Assembly: GCA_030159075.1 (NCBI GenBank)
Contig: BROG01000253.1
Span: forward strand, 434,001-498,000
Source: Atrina japonica
Lineage: Eukaryota; Mollusca; Bivalvia; Pterioida; Pinnidae
Length of the DNA: 64,000 nucleotides
Direction of reading: 5' to 3'
Shown here: piece by piece, positions 46,790 through 60,189 of the stretch
Layout: each line of letters opens with the position of its first letter
Position numbering within the stretch: the first letter of the stretch is position 1
Notes under the pieces: generated by a model
Told to the model about the DNA's origin: nothing
Databases searched by the model: none
What the model saw: the letters and a program-made list of their open reading frames with translations, nothing else
Made by a program: the position numbers and the translations under genes

Positions 46790-47443
46790 GTTGTAAAACC
46801 ATGGTCCGGAATCGCTATGCTCTTTCTTACCCGTGGTCTCATGCGACCGAAATATCTCGTATTATTCACTCATGAAGCCTCAGCCAATGAGAGTAAATGG
46901 TTATCGCACTCGTCACCCAATCAGATCTAGACTTTTAAACAATTTCAGAATTGCATTGCATCAACAGACTGTGCGATAACTTCCGTTGCCGATCACAACT
47001 ACTGTGATTGGATAACTGTCACATCACCTACCAATTATAAATATTCATTAGCTAAGAGAGATTTCGGTTTTGTTTATTTGTTTTTGTTTTTGTTGTTGTT
47101 GTTGTTTAACGTCCCACTCAAGAATATTTCACTCATATGGAAACACCACTAATGCCGGTGAAGGGCCTCAAATTTTGGCATATGCTTGGCAATAATGGCC
47201 ATTGAGCAGTGAGGGTTCTTTAACGTGCCGACACCTACTGTGACACGGAACCTCGGTTTTTACTGTCTCAATCCGAAAGGCTGGAAACCAACCTGCTGCC
47301 GGCTGGACTCGGAACTCACGACCTCACGATCAAGAGTCGAGCGTGCTACCAACTGAGCCAGGTCGGCTCGAGAGATTTCGGTTGCATGAGTCCAGTGGTA
47401 GGAAAGAGCATAGCGATTCCTGACTGTGGTTTTACGACGATGG
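46790..47443. mobile_element. TIR element (MITE), copy B, split by a SINE
   Basis: The left arm GTAAAACCATGGTCCGGAAT then CGCTATGCTCTTTCTTACCC and the right arm GGAAAGAGCATAGCGATTCC then GTTTTACGACGATGG match copy A. Internal blocks (CTCAGCCAATGAGAGTAAAT, GATAACTTCCGTTGCCGATC) also match copy A in inverse orientation. A family 1 SINE interrupts the right part. Confidence 0.8.
47070..47369 (-). mobile_element. SINE family 1 inserted in MITE copy B, with 14-bp target duplication
   Basis: Plus-strand order is tail (TTTGTTTTTGTTGTTGTTGT), body (AACGTCCCACTCAAGAATAT, ATGCCGGTGAAGGGC, GTTCTTTAACGTGCCGACAC), then tRNA-like head (ACTCGGAACTCACGACCTC, CCAACTGAGCCAGGTCGG). GAGAGATTTCGGTT is duplicated exactly at 47,056-47,069 and 47,370-47,383. 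Confidence 0.95.
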
Positions 47444-47860
47444 GGTACATTGCACTTGGAAATAATGATGTTTTTTTCCCAAAGTTATACACCTATCCCC
47501 TCTCTCCTGATCCTTTGCTTCATAAGCGGTGGTTCACTTGAATTCGAATCGGGTATCAATTTTTCAGACATTTGGAATTTTTTTTTGTTTTGTTTTTTTT
47601 TAAATATCGCCATCATTTCACAAACAAAACTTACTCTTAATTACACCCTCTTGATCTATCATGGTTCCATTTGGAAAACAGATCGAATACAGGTTGTCGT
47701 AGCGTTATATATAGTTCTCAATTCCCAGAATTGTTAAACTTTAATGTAACAAAGTGTAGCCGCCGTGACGTTGAACTGTATTTAGGAGTATATATCCTGA
47801 CATTTAGCATCACATATCACTTTTCCTTCTGTTACAACTTGTGAGTTACCGAGATGATAT

Positions 47861-48253
47861 GGGGTCGTCCCGATAGTCCGACACTCAATAGTCCGACACT
47901 CAATAGTCCGACACTCGATCATTTTCCACTACCTTGAAAAACAAGTGTGGACACACTGAAATGTCTTGCCTGTATAACGTTAAATTTAAATGATCAATGT
48001 CAGGCCGTGATCCAGCCATTTAAAAAAGGGGGGTGTCTGTGTTCCCAACCCAAGGTACATGTCCCGATACAAATGCATTGATCGGCCAAAAAAAGGGGGT
48101 CCAACCCACGACCCCCCCCCCCCCCACACACACACATGAGGTCGAGGTGAGATATACCCTTTCAGACAAACGTGTATATATTGAGTGTCGGACTAATGAG
48201 TGTCGGACTATTGAGTGTCGGACCAATGAGTGTCGGACTATCGACGTTATCCC
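47861..48253. mobile_element. Foldback/MITE-like element, GTCCGACAC family, copy 2
   Basis: The left arm GGGGTCGTCCCGATAGTCCG carries three GTCCGACACTCAATA-type units. The right arm carries four inverse units (GAGTGTCGGACTATTG) and ends TCGACGTTATCCC. The core holds a G run and a C run (about 48,029 and 48,112-48,125). No coding sequence and no clear target duplication. Confidence 0.7.
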
Positions 48254-51200
48254 AAAGATATATTGGTTTAATGATAAAAACATTTCACATTCGACCTTAT
48301 TACGATCTAAAAGAATACTTTGTTCTAGAAGATAACCCGACCTGATATATCTATGTCATTGGTATTGATAAAACGCATACGTTTAGTTGGACCTAAATGT
48401 CTTTGAACTGACTTATCACCAAATGTCTGCTATAACATGTGACTCTCAATATGCATTTTGACGCCATTCGTTTGTGACTTTATAATCACGGTAACGTTGA
48501 ACGGAACGTTGAATGGAAAGTCCGCCACAAGGTGGCACACGTGGTATATGGGTGACAATCATAATATTTTCTTAAATTTCTTAGCTGTCTCACTGCGGGT
48601 GATCTAGGAACTTTTTATTTTGTATCGAAGGGACGAAAAGTAACGGTTATTAGTCTCTCTGGCGTGTTTTGAATATAAAGATAAGGTCAATATTAGCCTG
48701 GTATTGGTCTCGAGTCTGAGCCAAGTTGAGGTCGTATATCGTACCCTAACAGAATCCCCAAAAAGATTTAGATGCTTAAGTTTTATTTCATTAATAGAAA
48801 ACCAAAATCAAATACAAACGGCATGAAATTGCTACCCTTAGACCAGTAACAATTAATGGACCGCGAACGGCTGTGAGGCATATGTGCTAACGTGAGGAAG
48901 GGTGAAGAAAAATATTTTTCTTTGACGCGGAGATATCTTTCTTATCAGTGTTTACGTTAATATATGTTGCTCCTACCTAAATACCAATTTGGCATGGAAA
49001 CGTTAATTTGTTGACATGTAGCTTTCAAGGGCTTATCATAATTAAAGTGAAAAAATAATTAATGCACGCGTCGAATTTCTGTTTTTATATCCTCCTATTG
49101 GCTTTATAGATCTGGATGATGGAGTAAAGAGATTTGTCATTCTCCGTCCTATCGTATCGCTGAAATGATTTAAAACGAAGCGGGGCGTTTATGGAGTCGC
49201 AACATGATCACAATTATCACCCTCTGGTATTAATTATTCTGCATTTTACGTACAGAACGATAAACTATGTGTATTGTATTGCAATAAATGAATAACTTGA
49301 ATACGAAAACTTCACAGTTACGTGTCCCGTTTTAATACTAAATTTATTTTTCGCTTAGCTTGTTAGACTAAATATATACTGGAATTAGAATTTTATAATA
49401 ATGTTGTTCAAATAATTCATGATTTTAGCAAACAAATTGATAGGGTGGGTTTAGAGCGGGGGTGGGGTGGGGTGGTGGTGTTGCAATTTAAAAATGGAAA
49501 ATTTGCCTTGAAAAACCGTGAATTTTGTAGAATAAAATCAGGATTAATTATATTGCCCTCCGTTCAGAGCCATAGACCCAAGAAAAACGCTATACGCCCC
49601 GGGGACAGACACTCAAATTATAGATCTACACATTCCAATGCGAGTTTTGCAATTTATTTCAAACCTCAAGCATTCATCTGAAAAACAGAAAGGCTCATGA
49701 TCGAGTGAAAATGAAAATGCATTGTGCATCTATATATAAAAGCCATCATTTCGTATGTTCACTTATTTTACAATCCCGTTTTCATTATCTCTGAAATTGG
49801 TTTCGTATTTATAATAGCTTTACAGCTTTACATATTGAATCTGATTTCAGCTAGACAGTTAAGTGGTTTGCAGTACGTATATTAATTTGACTTTTTACGA
49901 GGGTTATCTTAGATGAAATACAAAACACTTTTACTTCTGCACAGAACCAAATGTTTACAAATGATATCAGACAGAGAGAATTCGACTGCTAGACTTAGAT
50001 ATTATTCCAAAAGGAATTCCTTTATAGCTTTTTGTACAGATTATGTGAATGTTATTTTTTCATTTACTCGCGAGCTCGAAAAGGCTTTAGAAAATCCTCA
50101 TCCTGGCGTTGCTTTTCACACGACGGGTAAAATCGGACCCGTTAATGAACACCGAAGTCGTGGAAATTGATCCTCAGGCTACCGTGAATCTCTTATTGTT
50201 GGGAAATGGATTGATCTGATATTTATATAAAACTAAAGGTATATATACATTTATTTTCTTTAACAGCTGTATTCCGTAGTCCTACGTAATCTAAAAGGTG
50301 GGGCGAATTTAAGAGGTACGTTGCATAGACATAAAATAGGTCTGCTTTGGCCGCAATACATTTATTTTCCGTTTGTACGTACATTCGATCGACTTATAAG
50401 TAGGGTATATCTACGTACGTATAGACTTAAAGATATATATGTTTTTAATCTTTTTACCAGCAGTTTATACGCGTTTACAAAAGTGAAAGTGTGGGTGTAA
50501 CTAGAAGGTACATATTTACGTAAGTATGCGAAATCGACATTTTTCAATTTTCTCCTGACATCGTTGGTTAGTAATTGAAAACTTTTATGAAATAATGACT
50601 CTTTCAAATGGATGTTTAAATATAGTTGATGGTTGTATCTGGAGCGATTGTATTTTTATCTGTCTCCAGTCTGCAAATCTGTTGTTATCGTGTCAAAATT
50701 CCATCCCGTAGCGTCTTCCTATCCTTAATTTTATATGAGGCATGTAGGCGAATGATGGAATTTTATCTTTTATTTCCAGAAACAAAGAATTCTTTTGATT
50801 TTGAATTTATTTTCAGTATTGTTTACAAGTACATGTTTATGTAGCAGTATCTTATATCTGCCTATAGATTTATTAACTATCAATCATATGGAAGTGATTA
50901 GCTGGTATTTGGAACACTAGCAGGTAATCAATCTGACAGGTGACATATACTATGCACAAAAAGATGAATTTCCATAATAGAGAGAACGTCATTCAAGCAA
51001 GGTAGAATTTATTAACTTTGTGAGTTTATACATGTTTCAATTGAAGCGTATATTTTGCATTTAAGTTATCGATACATAATGTTAGCATCTTTTCAATTGC
51101 AATTTAACAAAATTGAAAATTTCTAAACGACAGTTTTAAATGTAATATCGTTAGATATTCCGTCGATTCTGTATCACCAAAATTAAAAAATGAAATCCCG

Positions 51201-51805
51201 TAAATTTTAATCAATATGTATTACATAATTATTCACAACCGCTATCTATGTACCGGAATAATCTCTCATAACTCGTGCAGTACTGCACTCGGTAACACGA
51301 CCCCGTGATTATAAAGATGTGGATGATATAACACAGAGAGTATATGTTTCTATGTAATATCTTTTTTTTTTCTTTATAAGTTTGTCGCTTTAGATGCATA
51401 AATTACACAAATTTAAATATCCTTGGCTATCGATTCGTATTCGTTTGAATTAAAACTTCGAATTCATTATATTCTTTTTTTCTTTTTTTTTTTTGTTTAA
51501 ATTTAATCTTGCCGAAATCGGGATCTTATTTATACTTGATCGAAATCCATGTTAGTGTTTTGGATGAACAGCAGCAAGTGTCTTGGATTATTTTGTTAAA
51601 ATGTCATCCGGATATTAACAACAGCAATGGATGTCAGTTTATTCGAGCTAAGAGGTTGTGATGCATGTGAATGTACGTGAGTTATCATTTTTTTTTTTTG
51701 ATAACAAGTGGTATTTGCCCTGACTTCATTTTCTACGCAATGTAGTTATTTTTACGTGTAAGCATCAGCGTTGATTTAGAGAATGAACAGCAATGTTTAC
51801 TTTAA

Positions 51806-51807
<2 letters not shown>
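48254..51807. other. Gene-free stretch, nothing recognised
   Basis: About 3.5 kb of AT-rich DNA with a G-rich patch at 49,455-49,480 and T runs near 51,365 and 51,480. Open frames at 49,445-50,170, 50,362-50,607 and 50,626-50,844 have no recognisable domains. Confidence 0.4.

Positions 51808-51895
<88 letters not shown>
51808..51895 (+). repeat. (CT)n microsatellite
   Basis: About 43 uninterrupted TC units. Confidence 0.98.
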
Positions 51896-51896
<1 letters not shown>

Positions 51897-52342
51897 CAAC
51901 ACTAAATATATGTATACACTATAAACAGCCACGACATACATTTATAAAGCACACTTACTGAAACATAAATTTGAGATGTTTTTTTAACTTTCTGTGTCAG
52001 AGATAACAGAAAATAGAAGACTGGTTGTGTTTAGAACCTCGTAACCAACCCTGTCACCCCTTAAGTATCTAAATGGTTGGCTCATTCTATTGTCTTAGAC
52101 GAGTCTCTTATGGTCGGTAGTGGTGGCAGGACGTTAAAACCAACTAGCTCACTGGCTCAAAGCAATCTAATTATTATTAAAACAGGTTAAAAAGGATTAA
52201 TATTAACGATCTTTAGTTAGCTATATCTAAGGAGGTGGTCGGCTTACTAAGTTGGTCTGTATACAAGGTTTCACTGTATGGCGTGTGGAATCATCCCGTA
52301 ACCCGATTAATTCAGCCATTATACTCCGTTCACTACGATCAC

Positions 52343-52824
52343 CAATCTCTTACACAGAGTTATCGGTCCTTGCGTTCCCGAACAATCTCTGTCAATGTCG
52401 AAAAAGAAGTCCCAAAACAGGTGATCATGTAATCCACAGATATCTCGAATGATTAAAGCTCACTCCATTTCCGGTTCTCACCATCTTCCGATGTTAATGC
52501 AGTGATCGTAGTGAACAGAATATAACGACTGAATTATTCAGTTTAACCCAAATGTTAGAATGAATATAAAAACCAAATTACTCAAAGTTAGGATACTTTT
52601 CAGAAAAATAAAGTCCCTATATGTATATCCATTTTTAAAAAGTATTTTCGCTTCAAATAGTATTTTATTCTATGTCAGCACTAAAAATTCATACAAGAAA
52701 GCAAATAGCATATAAAGAGCAAAATCTAGAGTATATTTATATTTTGTCAGAATCTGGCAATAATTGAGACGTTTACAGAGATTGTTCGGGAGTGCAAGGA
52801 CCGACAACTCTGTGCAAGAGATTG
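52343..52824. mobile_element. Palindromic element with ~50-bp inverted arms
   Basis: The left arm (52,343-52,392) reads CAATCTCTTACACAGAGTTA then CGGTCCTTGCGTTCCCGAAC. The right arm (52,775-52,824) is its inverse (GTTCGGGAGTGCAAGGACCG, ACAACTCTGTGCAAGAGATT). A further outer/inner inverted block (ATTTCCGGTTCTCACC near 52,470 and GGAGAGAATCGGAAACGG near 52,850) extends the symmetry imperfectly. It shares arms with the hairpins at 27,134 and 41,420. Non-coding. Confidence 0.7.
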
Positions 52825-53257
52825 TGCGGTCATTAACTTCGAGAGATGGAGAGAATCGGAAACGGAGCGGGCTTGAATTATTCGCGTTATAGTCGCCTTG
52901 TGACATCTATGTATCATATTCACTGCCATAATGAAAACTGTTCGATAGAAAGCTCGTGGGTTGCAAATTTTAGTACCACCGCCATTTTGTGTATTTTAAA
53001 AGTCACGCTTATAGTACTGTTTAGTGTAAACAGAAGTCCCGATCTTTTATTCCAAACCACAATCGTGTTTGATACCAGCAGACGCCATCTTGATATTAGT
53101 TCAGCATCCGTGTCACGTTTCAGTCGCATTCGACTCTTGATGATGCATAATAACGGTACAAGGGTTCATAAGAAAAAAAAACCCAGTAATTATCAGGAAA
53201 GCTTTCGCTACAATTATGTGAATTTCTTTCTGATATTATTAAAGCTGAGAGTGTACT

Positions 53258-53322
53258 TGTGGAAAGCCGGTCGTCTCTTCCATCCACCAATAAAATTATT
53301 GAATGTGGCGTAAAACACATCA
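53258..53322 (+). mobile_element. SINE family 2 tail fragment
   Basis: GTGGAAAGCCGGTCGTCTCT, CCATCCACCAATAAAATTAT and GAATGTGGCGTAAAACAC match the family 2 body and tail; the head is lost. Confidence 0.6.
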
Positions 53323-53629
53323 GAATTCGAGATAAAATCAAATCTATTATCATTATGCGGAAGTAAACTTATTTTAAACTTATGGTAACTACCATAGGAA
53401 CGAGTGAGCATTTTTGTAGATAAGTTCACTCATACATTAGTATGTAACTATGTACATGTAGAACCATTTTACTTCCCATAGGAATGTTTTATTACGTCGC
53501 ACGGTTAAAGCATGGAAATTCTAAAACAAATTACAGCTGGGATATTTCTATCTTGGTTGGTTTTAAACAGGGAAACTACCCAAAGAGTTAATAATTCATT
53601 GGTTTTATACATTTGTGGTAGAACCTCAC

Positions 53630-53965
53630 TTTATCAGTGAGACAAGACGAAGTTCACGGGACTTAGTCTATTGAAAAGGCGGTAGAAAGGGAAAATAGTA
53701 GGCGGCCATCACAGGGTACAATGGAGCATCGCTATTAAGACTGTCTGATTGGTCTGATTTTTGAGGTGGACTCCTAAAACAGGTGAGGTTCTTTACTTAA
53801 CCCTTTCAAACCCTACAGACCATAATGAACTGGTTTAAAACACCACTCATATATTCAGGGGTGAAAGGGTTAATAGATTTTCATCACGAGACTGAAAACG
53901 TTTGGTCTGAAATGAGAGGTGGTCTCCGAAGCAAGGTGGTCTTTAGGCAAGGTTCCACTGTACTT
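53630..53965. repeat. Dispersed repeat fragment ending CAAGGTTCCACTGTA
   Basis: Begins near AGAACCTCACTTTATCAGTG and ends GGTGGTCTTTAGGCAAGGTT then CCACTGTA. The outer parts are partly complementary (AGTGGAACC-type against GGTAGAACCTCACT-type). It is probably the same family as 5,690-5,850. Confidence 0.4.
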
Positions 53966-53994
53966 TGCCGCTGGAAGAACACAATATAAGTTAT

Positions 53995-55844
<1,850 letters not shown>

Positions 55845-55847
55845 GTA

Positions 55848-56062
55848 GTCATGGCGTCGTGTTTATAACCACGAGATATCTTACCTCTAGTTTGTAAATG
55901 CCGGTTCGAGTCCCACTGGAATCAAACTGATTTGGTGAGAAAATTTGCCAGTTTACTTGCGGAACGCTGGTAGTCTTCAAGTGGTCTCTTCTCGGTTACA
56001 TTGTAACCGGGTTCTCTCCTCCAGCGATAAAAATGTTGAGAGTGGCTTAAAACAGATTGTTA
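55848..56062 (+). mobile_element. SINE family 2, near full-length
   Basis: Degenerate head, then the B box GCCGGTTCGAGTCCCACTGG, body TGGTGAGAAAATTTGCCAGT, ACTTGCGGAACGCTGGTAG and TCTCTCCTCCAGCGATAAA, ending GAGAGTGGCTTAAAACAGAT. Confidence 0.75.
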
Positions 56063-56244
56063 ACAAACGACGGGCTATTGTTTATTAACAAGATTTATAG
56101 CGAAAGTATACATATAGTTTTCCTTGTATAAAATGTCATGTTTTAATTTTTTGAATTTACTAGATAGTTGTCATGTTTTATTTTTTGTATTTACCACCCA
56201 CCTAGTAAATTCAAACATTTAAACACGACATCAGACATAATGGT

Positions 56245-56420
56245 ATATATAAGTTAAGGGCTCGAAAAAAGTCCTGTGATCTTTATTTATTGCTATGGCC
56301 TGATGTCCGTCGTCCATCGTCGTCGTCCGTCTGTTGACTTTTGCATTTAAACATCTTCTTCACAAGAACCAGTGGGCCAATTTTAGTGATATGAGCTGTC
56401 GCAGGTGAAAAAATTTACAT
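56245..56420 (+). mobile_element. Left-end-like fragment of a bivalve repeat
   Basis: GGCCTGATGTCCGTCGTCCA, TCGTCGTCGTCCGTCTGTTG, then TTTAAACATCTTCTTCACAA and GTGGGCCAATTTTAGTGATA. I recall this as a common mobile-element end in molluscs, often paired with ends of the 58,350 type. Confidence 0.45.
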
Positions 56421-57344
56421 GCCCATTTTATGTAATAGTTTATCTCATTTATATTCCAAAAGAGACCATCTGGTGGTTAGAATAACAAATGCATGTGTAA
56501 AATTGCAACAATCTTGCCAAACGTAACCCGTAATATCAGTTATTCTTTGTCCGCCATTACTTTGAGCATTGCAAATTAACTTTCTGTAAATTTTTACGAA
56601 GATTACCGAGTGTCCTATAAATACGTGCTATTTGCAGTTAATATACATTCTATTCTTATTACCCTTTGCGTTTATTTTCGTACACCATCATTTCAAACCT
56701 ATGTCAGTTTTTTTTTTCGTCGTTTCAAAACATTCGTTTCTGAAATTGTCCACGTACCCGATATATCGGGTGATCTCGACCCGTATTTAATTCGTCCCAT
56801 TGCATTCTCGACTTTATCATTTTTGACACTGCCCTACTCCACTCGACATGGTGGCGCGATTGTAAAACATGAGGTACGTATATTTTCACAGTTAAATAGT
56901 TTTGATTTTGTCAATGTCAACATTCAGGGTAACAAACTTCTTTTAGTGGCCTGAAATTTTTATTCATATATTCATCCGATTTTCTTCAGGTATTTAAAAT
57001 TGTGTTAAAAGGCATATATATTACATAATACACCCACTTGCAAATAAAATCACGTCCTGTATTTTAAAAGTAAATATAAAAGTCAGCCGACTTTAACATA
57101 GTCCGAGAGCGTAAAGGACTGAGATCCCCTGACCGAATCACATTTAAGGCGAAAGAGTTTATCTGAAAGGTCATTGCATACGGAAATACAGCTGGAATTT
57201 TTAAGGTACGGATAAACTTAAATTCGAATAAAACAAATAACTTCGAAATGAATATCTTTTACAACGTTTCACGTGTTCGATAATGTACTAAAATATTTTG
57301 AACACACATTTTATCTTATTCTCGACTATATGTCAGGGAACAAA

Positions 57345-58390
57345 AATAATCATTGTGACAGCTTATATCGCTTTAACCAAACTTGGCATATAGGTTCCCC
57401 ATGTGAAGCCACATAACGTTTGCTAATGAATGGGAGCTAGGACCCATAGTTGCCCCAAAAGGGCCAAACAGGACAAAAACTTGGTACATCTTTAAAAATC
57501 TTCTACTCATGAACCAATGATAAATGAGTTTAAAACTTTGTATGCATGATTATAAAGTCAATATGTACAAAGATTGCGAACGAAAATGAAATATGTTTAT
57601 AAACGAAGTATAACCATGTAAAGCCTTATACAGTTTGTAAATGAAAGGGGGCAAGGACCAAACGTGGCTAAATATAGAAGGATTGAGTCGGCAAATATTT
57701 TTGGTTTAATACATGTATCTAAAAAAGTATTAAAGCTAGAGAAAAGACCGTTACCTCTAAATGAGCGACTTGCAAAAATCTACTGATATTTCATTTTGGT
57801 GGAAATTGTCGGGTCGACCCTTATATGAGTTATTTCCCCTTTTTGTGGATTTTTCATGTTTTTGTGTGTTTTTGACATAGTTTGAAAAGTATAATAAGTA
57901 GAGTAAAAGTGAAAGAAGCAAAATGTTCATCACGCAAATCTCTACGAAAAACTCAACAGGAATAAAATTGTCAGGTCGCCCCTTTTGGGAGTTATTTCCC
58001 CTTTTAGTGGATTTCTCGTGTTTTTGACAGTTTTGCCCTATTATTTTGAAAAATATGATAGCTAGACAAAAAGTGAAAGAAGTAAAAATTTCGCATGTTT
58101 TTAATGTTGTTGCACATTATTTTAAACAATCTATAAAAAGCTGGCAAGGCAAGTCCACCCGTATGCAAGTTAATTCTCCTTTTCAATAAATTTTTCATGC
58201 TTTTGGTTACTTTTCAGTATATTGTCAATAAAATTCATTTTACTCGGGTGATTATTAAGACCCAATGAGCCTACTATTTTTCATGTTTATTAGCCATTTT
58301 ATCATCTTTTACACATTTTTATGTCTTCTGCAATGTTGACCAACTGTGCCAGGTGAGCGACTTAAGGCCCATTTGGCCTCTTGTGTTTCA
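57345..58390 (+). mobile_element. Bivalve-type non-autonomous repeat, ~1 kb, ending AGGTGAGCGACTTAAGGC
   Basis: Contains AACCAAACTTGGCATATAGG, ATGAACCAATGATAAATGAG and two similar segments with TTGTCGGGTCGACCCTTATA / ATTGTCAGGTCGCCCCTTTT followed by GAGTTATTTCCCCTTTT. It ends CCAGGTGAGCGACTTAAGGC then CCATTTGGCCTCTTGTG. The layout matches from memory a widespread repeat of bivalve genomes. No transposase frame is present. Confidence 0.55.
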
Positions 58391-58597
58391 TATATAATGT
58401 TGTTGCAGTCGTACCAAGGATAGGTAGAGAACAAACACATCCTGAATTATTTTGTTTATTTTTGTGTTCTATTTTAAGCGACAGACACAAATTGTTTATT
58501 TACTCCCTTCACCTGTTTAATCATGATTTTTAAAATGCTCGTAGCAGTATTTATCTTTCCCATGAAAGTAACAGGTGTTGTCAGAGACTGTAGATAA

Positions 58598-58603
<6 letters not shown>

Positions 58604-58654
<51 letters not shown>
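58604..58654 (+). repeat. (CA)n microsatellite
   Basis: About 24 CA units. The Cys-Val open frames on the minus strand come from it. Confidence 0.97.
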
Positions 58655-58655
<1 letters not shown>

Positions 58656-60046
58656 AAAACATACATACACCTACAGACACACTGAACAGTTATGAACAAA
58701 TATTCTCTTACATACATACAAAAATAATACATACATGCATACGTGTCTCATATTTCATACAGTCATAAATGCGTACTGTTATGGTTGTGTATTTAGTTTT
58801 CAGTCATTTGGAGTTGTCAACACATATTTCGACTTATGTTATGGATTTTGGGGTTATTGGTTTTTAGATTCATCTGAAACAGCTGCATACGTGACTTCCG
58901 CTTCCGCTATTTCTTTTCGCCGAACGCTTACTTAATTTTTGGAGAGAGAGAGAGAGAGAGAAAAATTAGAATTTTTTAGTTACATAGGACTCGAAAATGG
59001 CGACGATGTTAAATTTTGACAACTTAATCTTTTTACACAGAATTATAAAACCCAATATCAGTGATGGAAAGACTTTTTGTTTTCTCATGATTAAAAAAAT
59101 GTTTCCAATCATGCGTTTTCTTTCTTCATTTTTGTTTGTTCTTTCTCTCCCCTTTCTTTTCGTTTCGCTGATAAGAGTTCTGATGTTTTTATTTACCTTC
59201 TAAGAATAATAACACCGGGAGAACCGATTTCTTTGTAATTTACATCTGAGTACAGGTGGTTTTCGTGTAGAGGTATTGTTTTGAGTATGGCATTTCTACG
59301 TTACAATGTGATTTATATGCACTCAACAGAAATGGTATAAATGACGTTTTCCCATGTAAATTTGGTGCAGACCTTGTAGAAAACATATTTGTCAATGAAC
59401 AAGAATCATGATTGTATTTTATTAGTTATCAAAGAGATATAATTTTAATAATTTGCTATGAAAACATTATTACCATTGTTATTTCTTTTTATCCCTTCTC
59501 CCCCTAGGCTCCTATGGAGGGGGTGGGATACAACAGAGGTTCCATGAGAAATCTCACCTTTTCACATTCGCTCGTGGATCTTTATGAATGTGGTCTATAT
59601 ATCTTGGGGTCTTGGCTGGTTTGCTTTAAAGAAAGTCCATAGAACGCAAATGCACATGGCATGTATTAAGTAAATAATCAGTTAAGCTCGAAGTGAAATT
59701 GATTACATAAACAAAACAATCTCAGTTTGTCAATATCATTTTAGTTTATTTAATTTTATACCCTTAGATCTTGTATATACTGTACAATTGTTTACAACAT
59801 TTTATGAAGATTCAGCGAATTAAGCTAATGTCAACAAACTTAAATCCAATTTTACGTGCGGAATTGTTGTTGCATACCCATGATCGATTGAAGCGAGTTC
59901 CAGAAAAAATATAAGTGAAGTAAACATTTTATGGGAGTTCCCATTGAAACTGGGGAAATTATTTCCGTTAATAAGGAAGAATGATTAAGTGTTGTTTTGT
60001 TGGATGGATATAAACGTGCACACTACATAACTAGTTGTTTACAAGT
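58655..60046. other. Gene-free stretch
   Basis: AT-rich DNA with a short (GA)n at 58,941-58,961. No supported gene. Confidence 0.35.
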
Positions 60047-60107
60047 CTCTCTCTCTCTCTTTCTTTCTTTCTCTCTCACACACAAATGATGCACTTCTAT
60101 CAAGTTT

Positions 60108-60188
60108 CCACTTTTTGATTTACCAGGGGTTTTACCAAAAAGTGGGAACATGATAATTTATTTTACCAAAAAGTGGGAACAAGATAAT
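60108..60188. repeat. Short palindromic repeat, copy 4 (tandem pair)
   Basis: CCACTTTTTGATTTACCAGG, GGTTTTACCAAAAAGTGGGA, ACATGATAATTTATTTTACC, then AAAAAGTGGGAACAAGATAA. The second half of the unit is duplicated in tandem. Confidence 0.6.
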
Positions 60189-60189
60189 T

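Noticed and set aside
52235..52452. Two overlapping open frames near the palindromic element
   Set aside because: They read through the inverted arm, which is shared with non-coding hairpins at 27,134 and 41,420.
52846..53313. 155-codon plus-strand open frame, among the longest in the window
   Set aside because: It starts in a dispersed repeat, ends in a SINE family 2 tail, overlaps three open frames on the other strand, and shows no domain.
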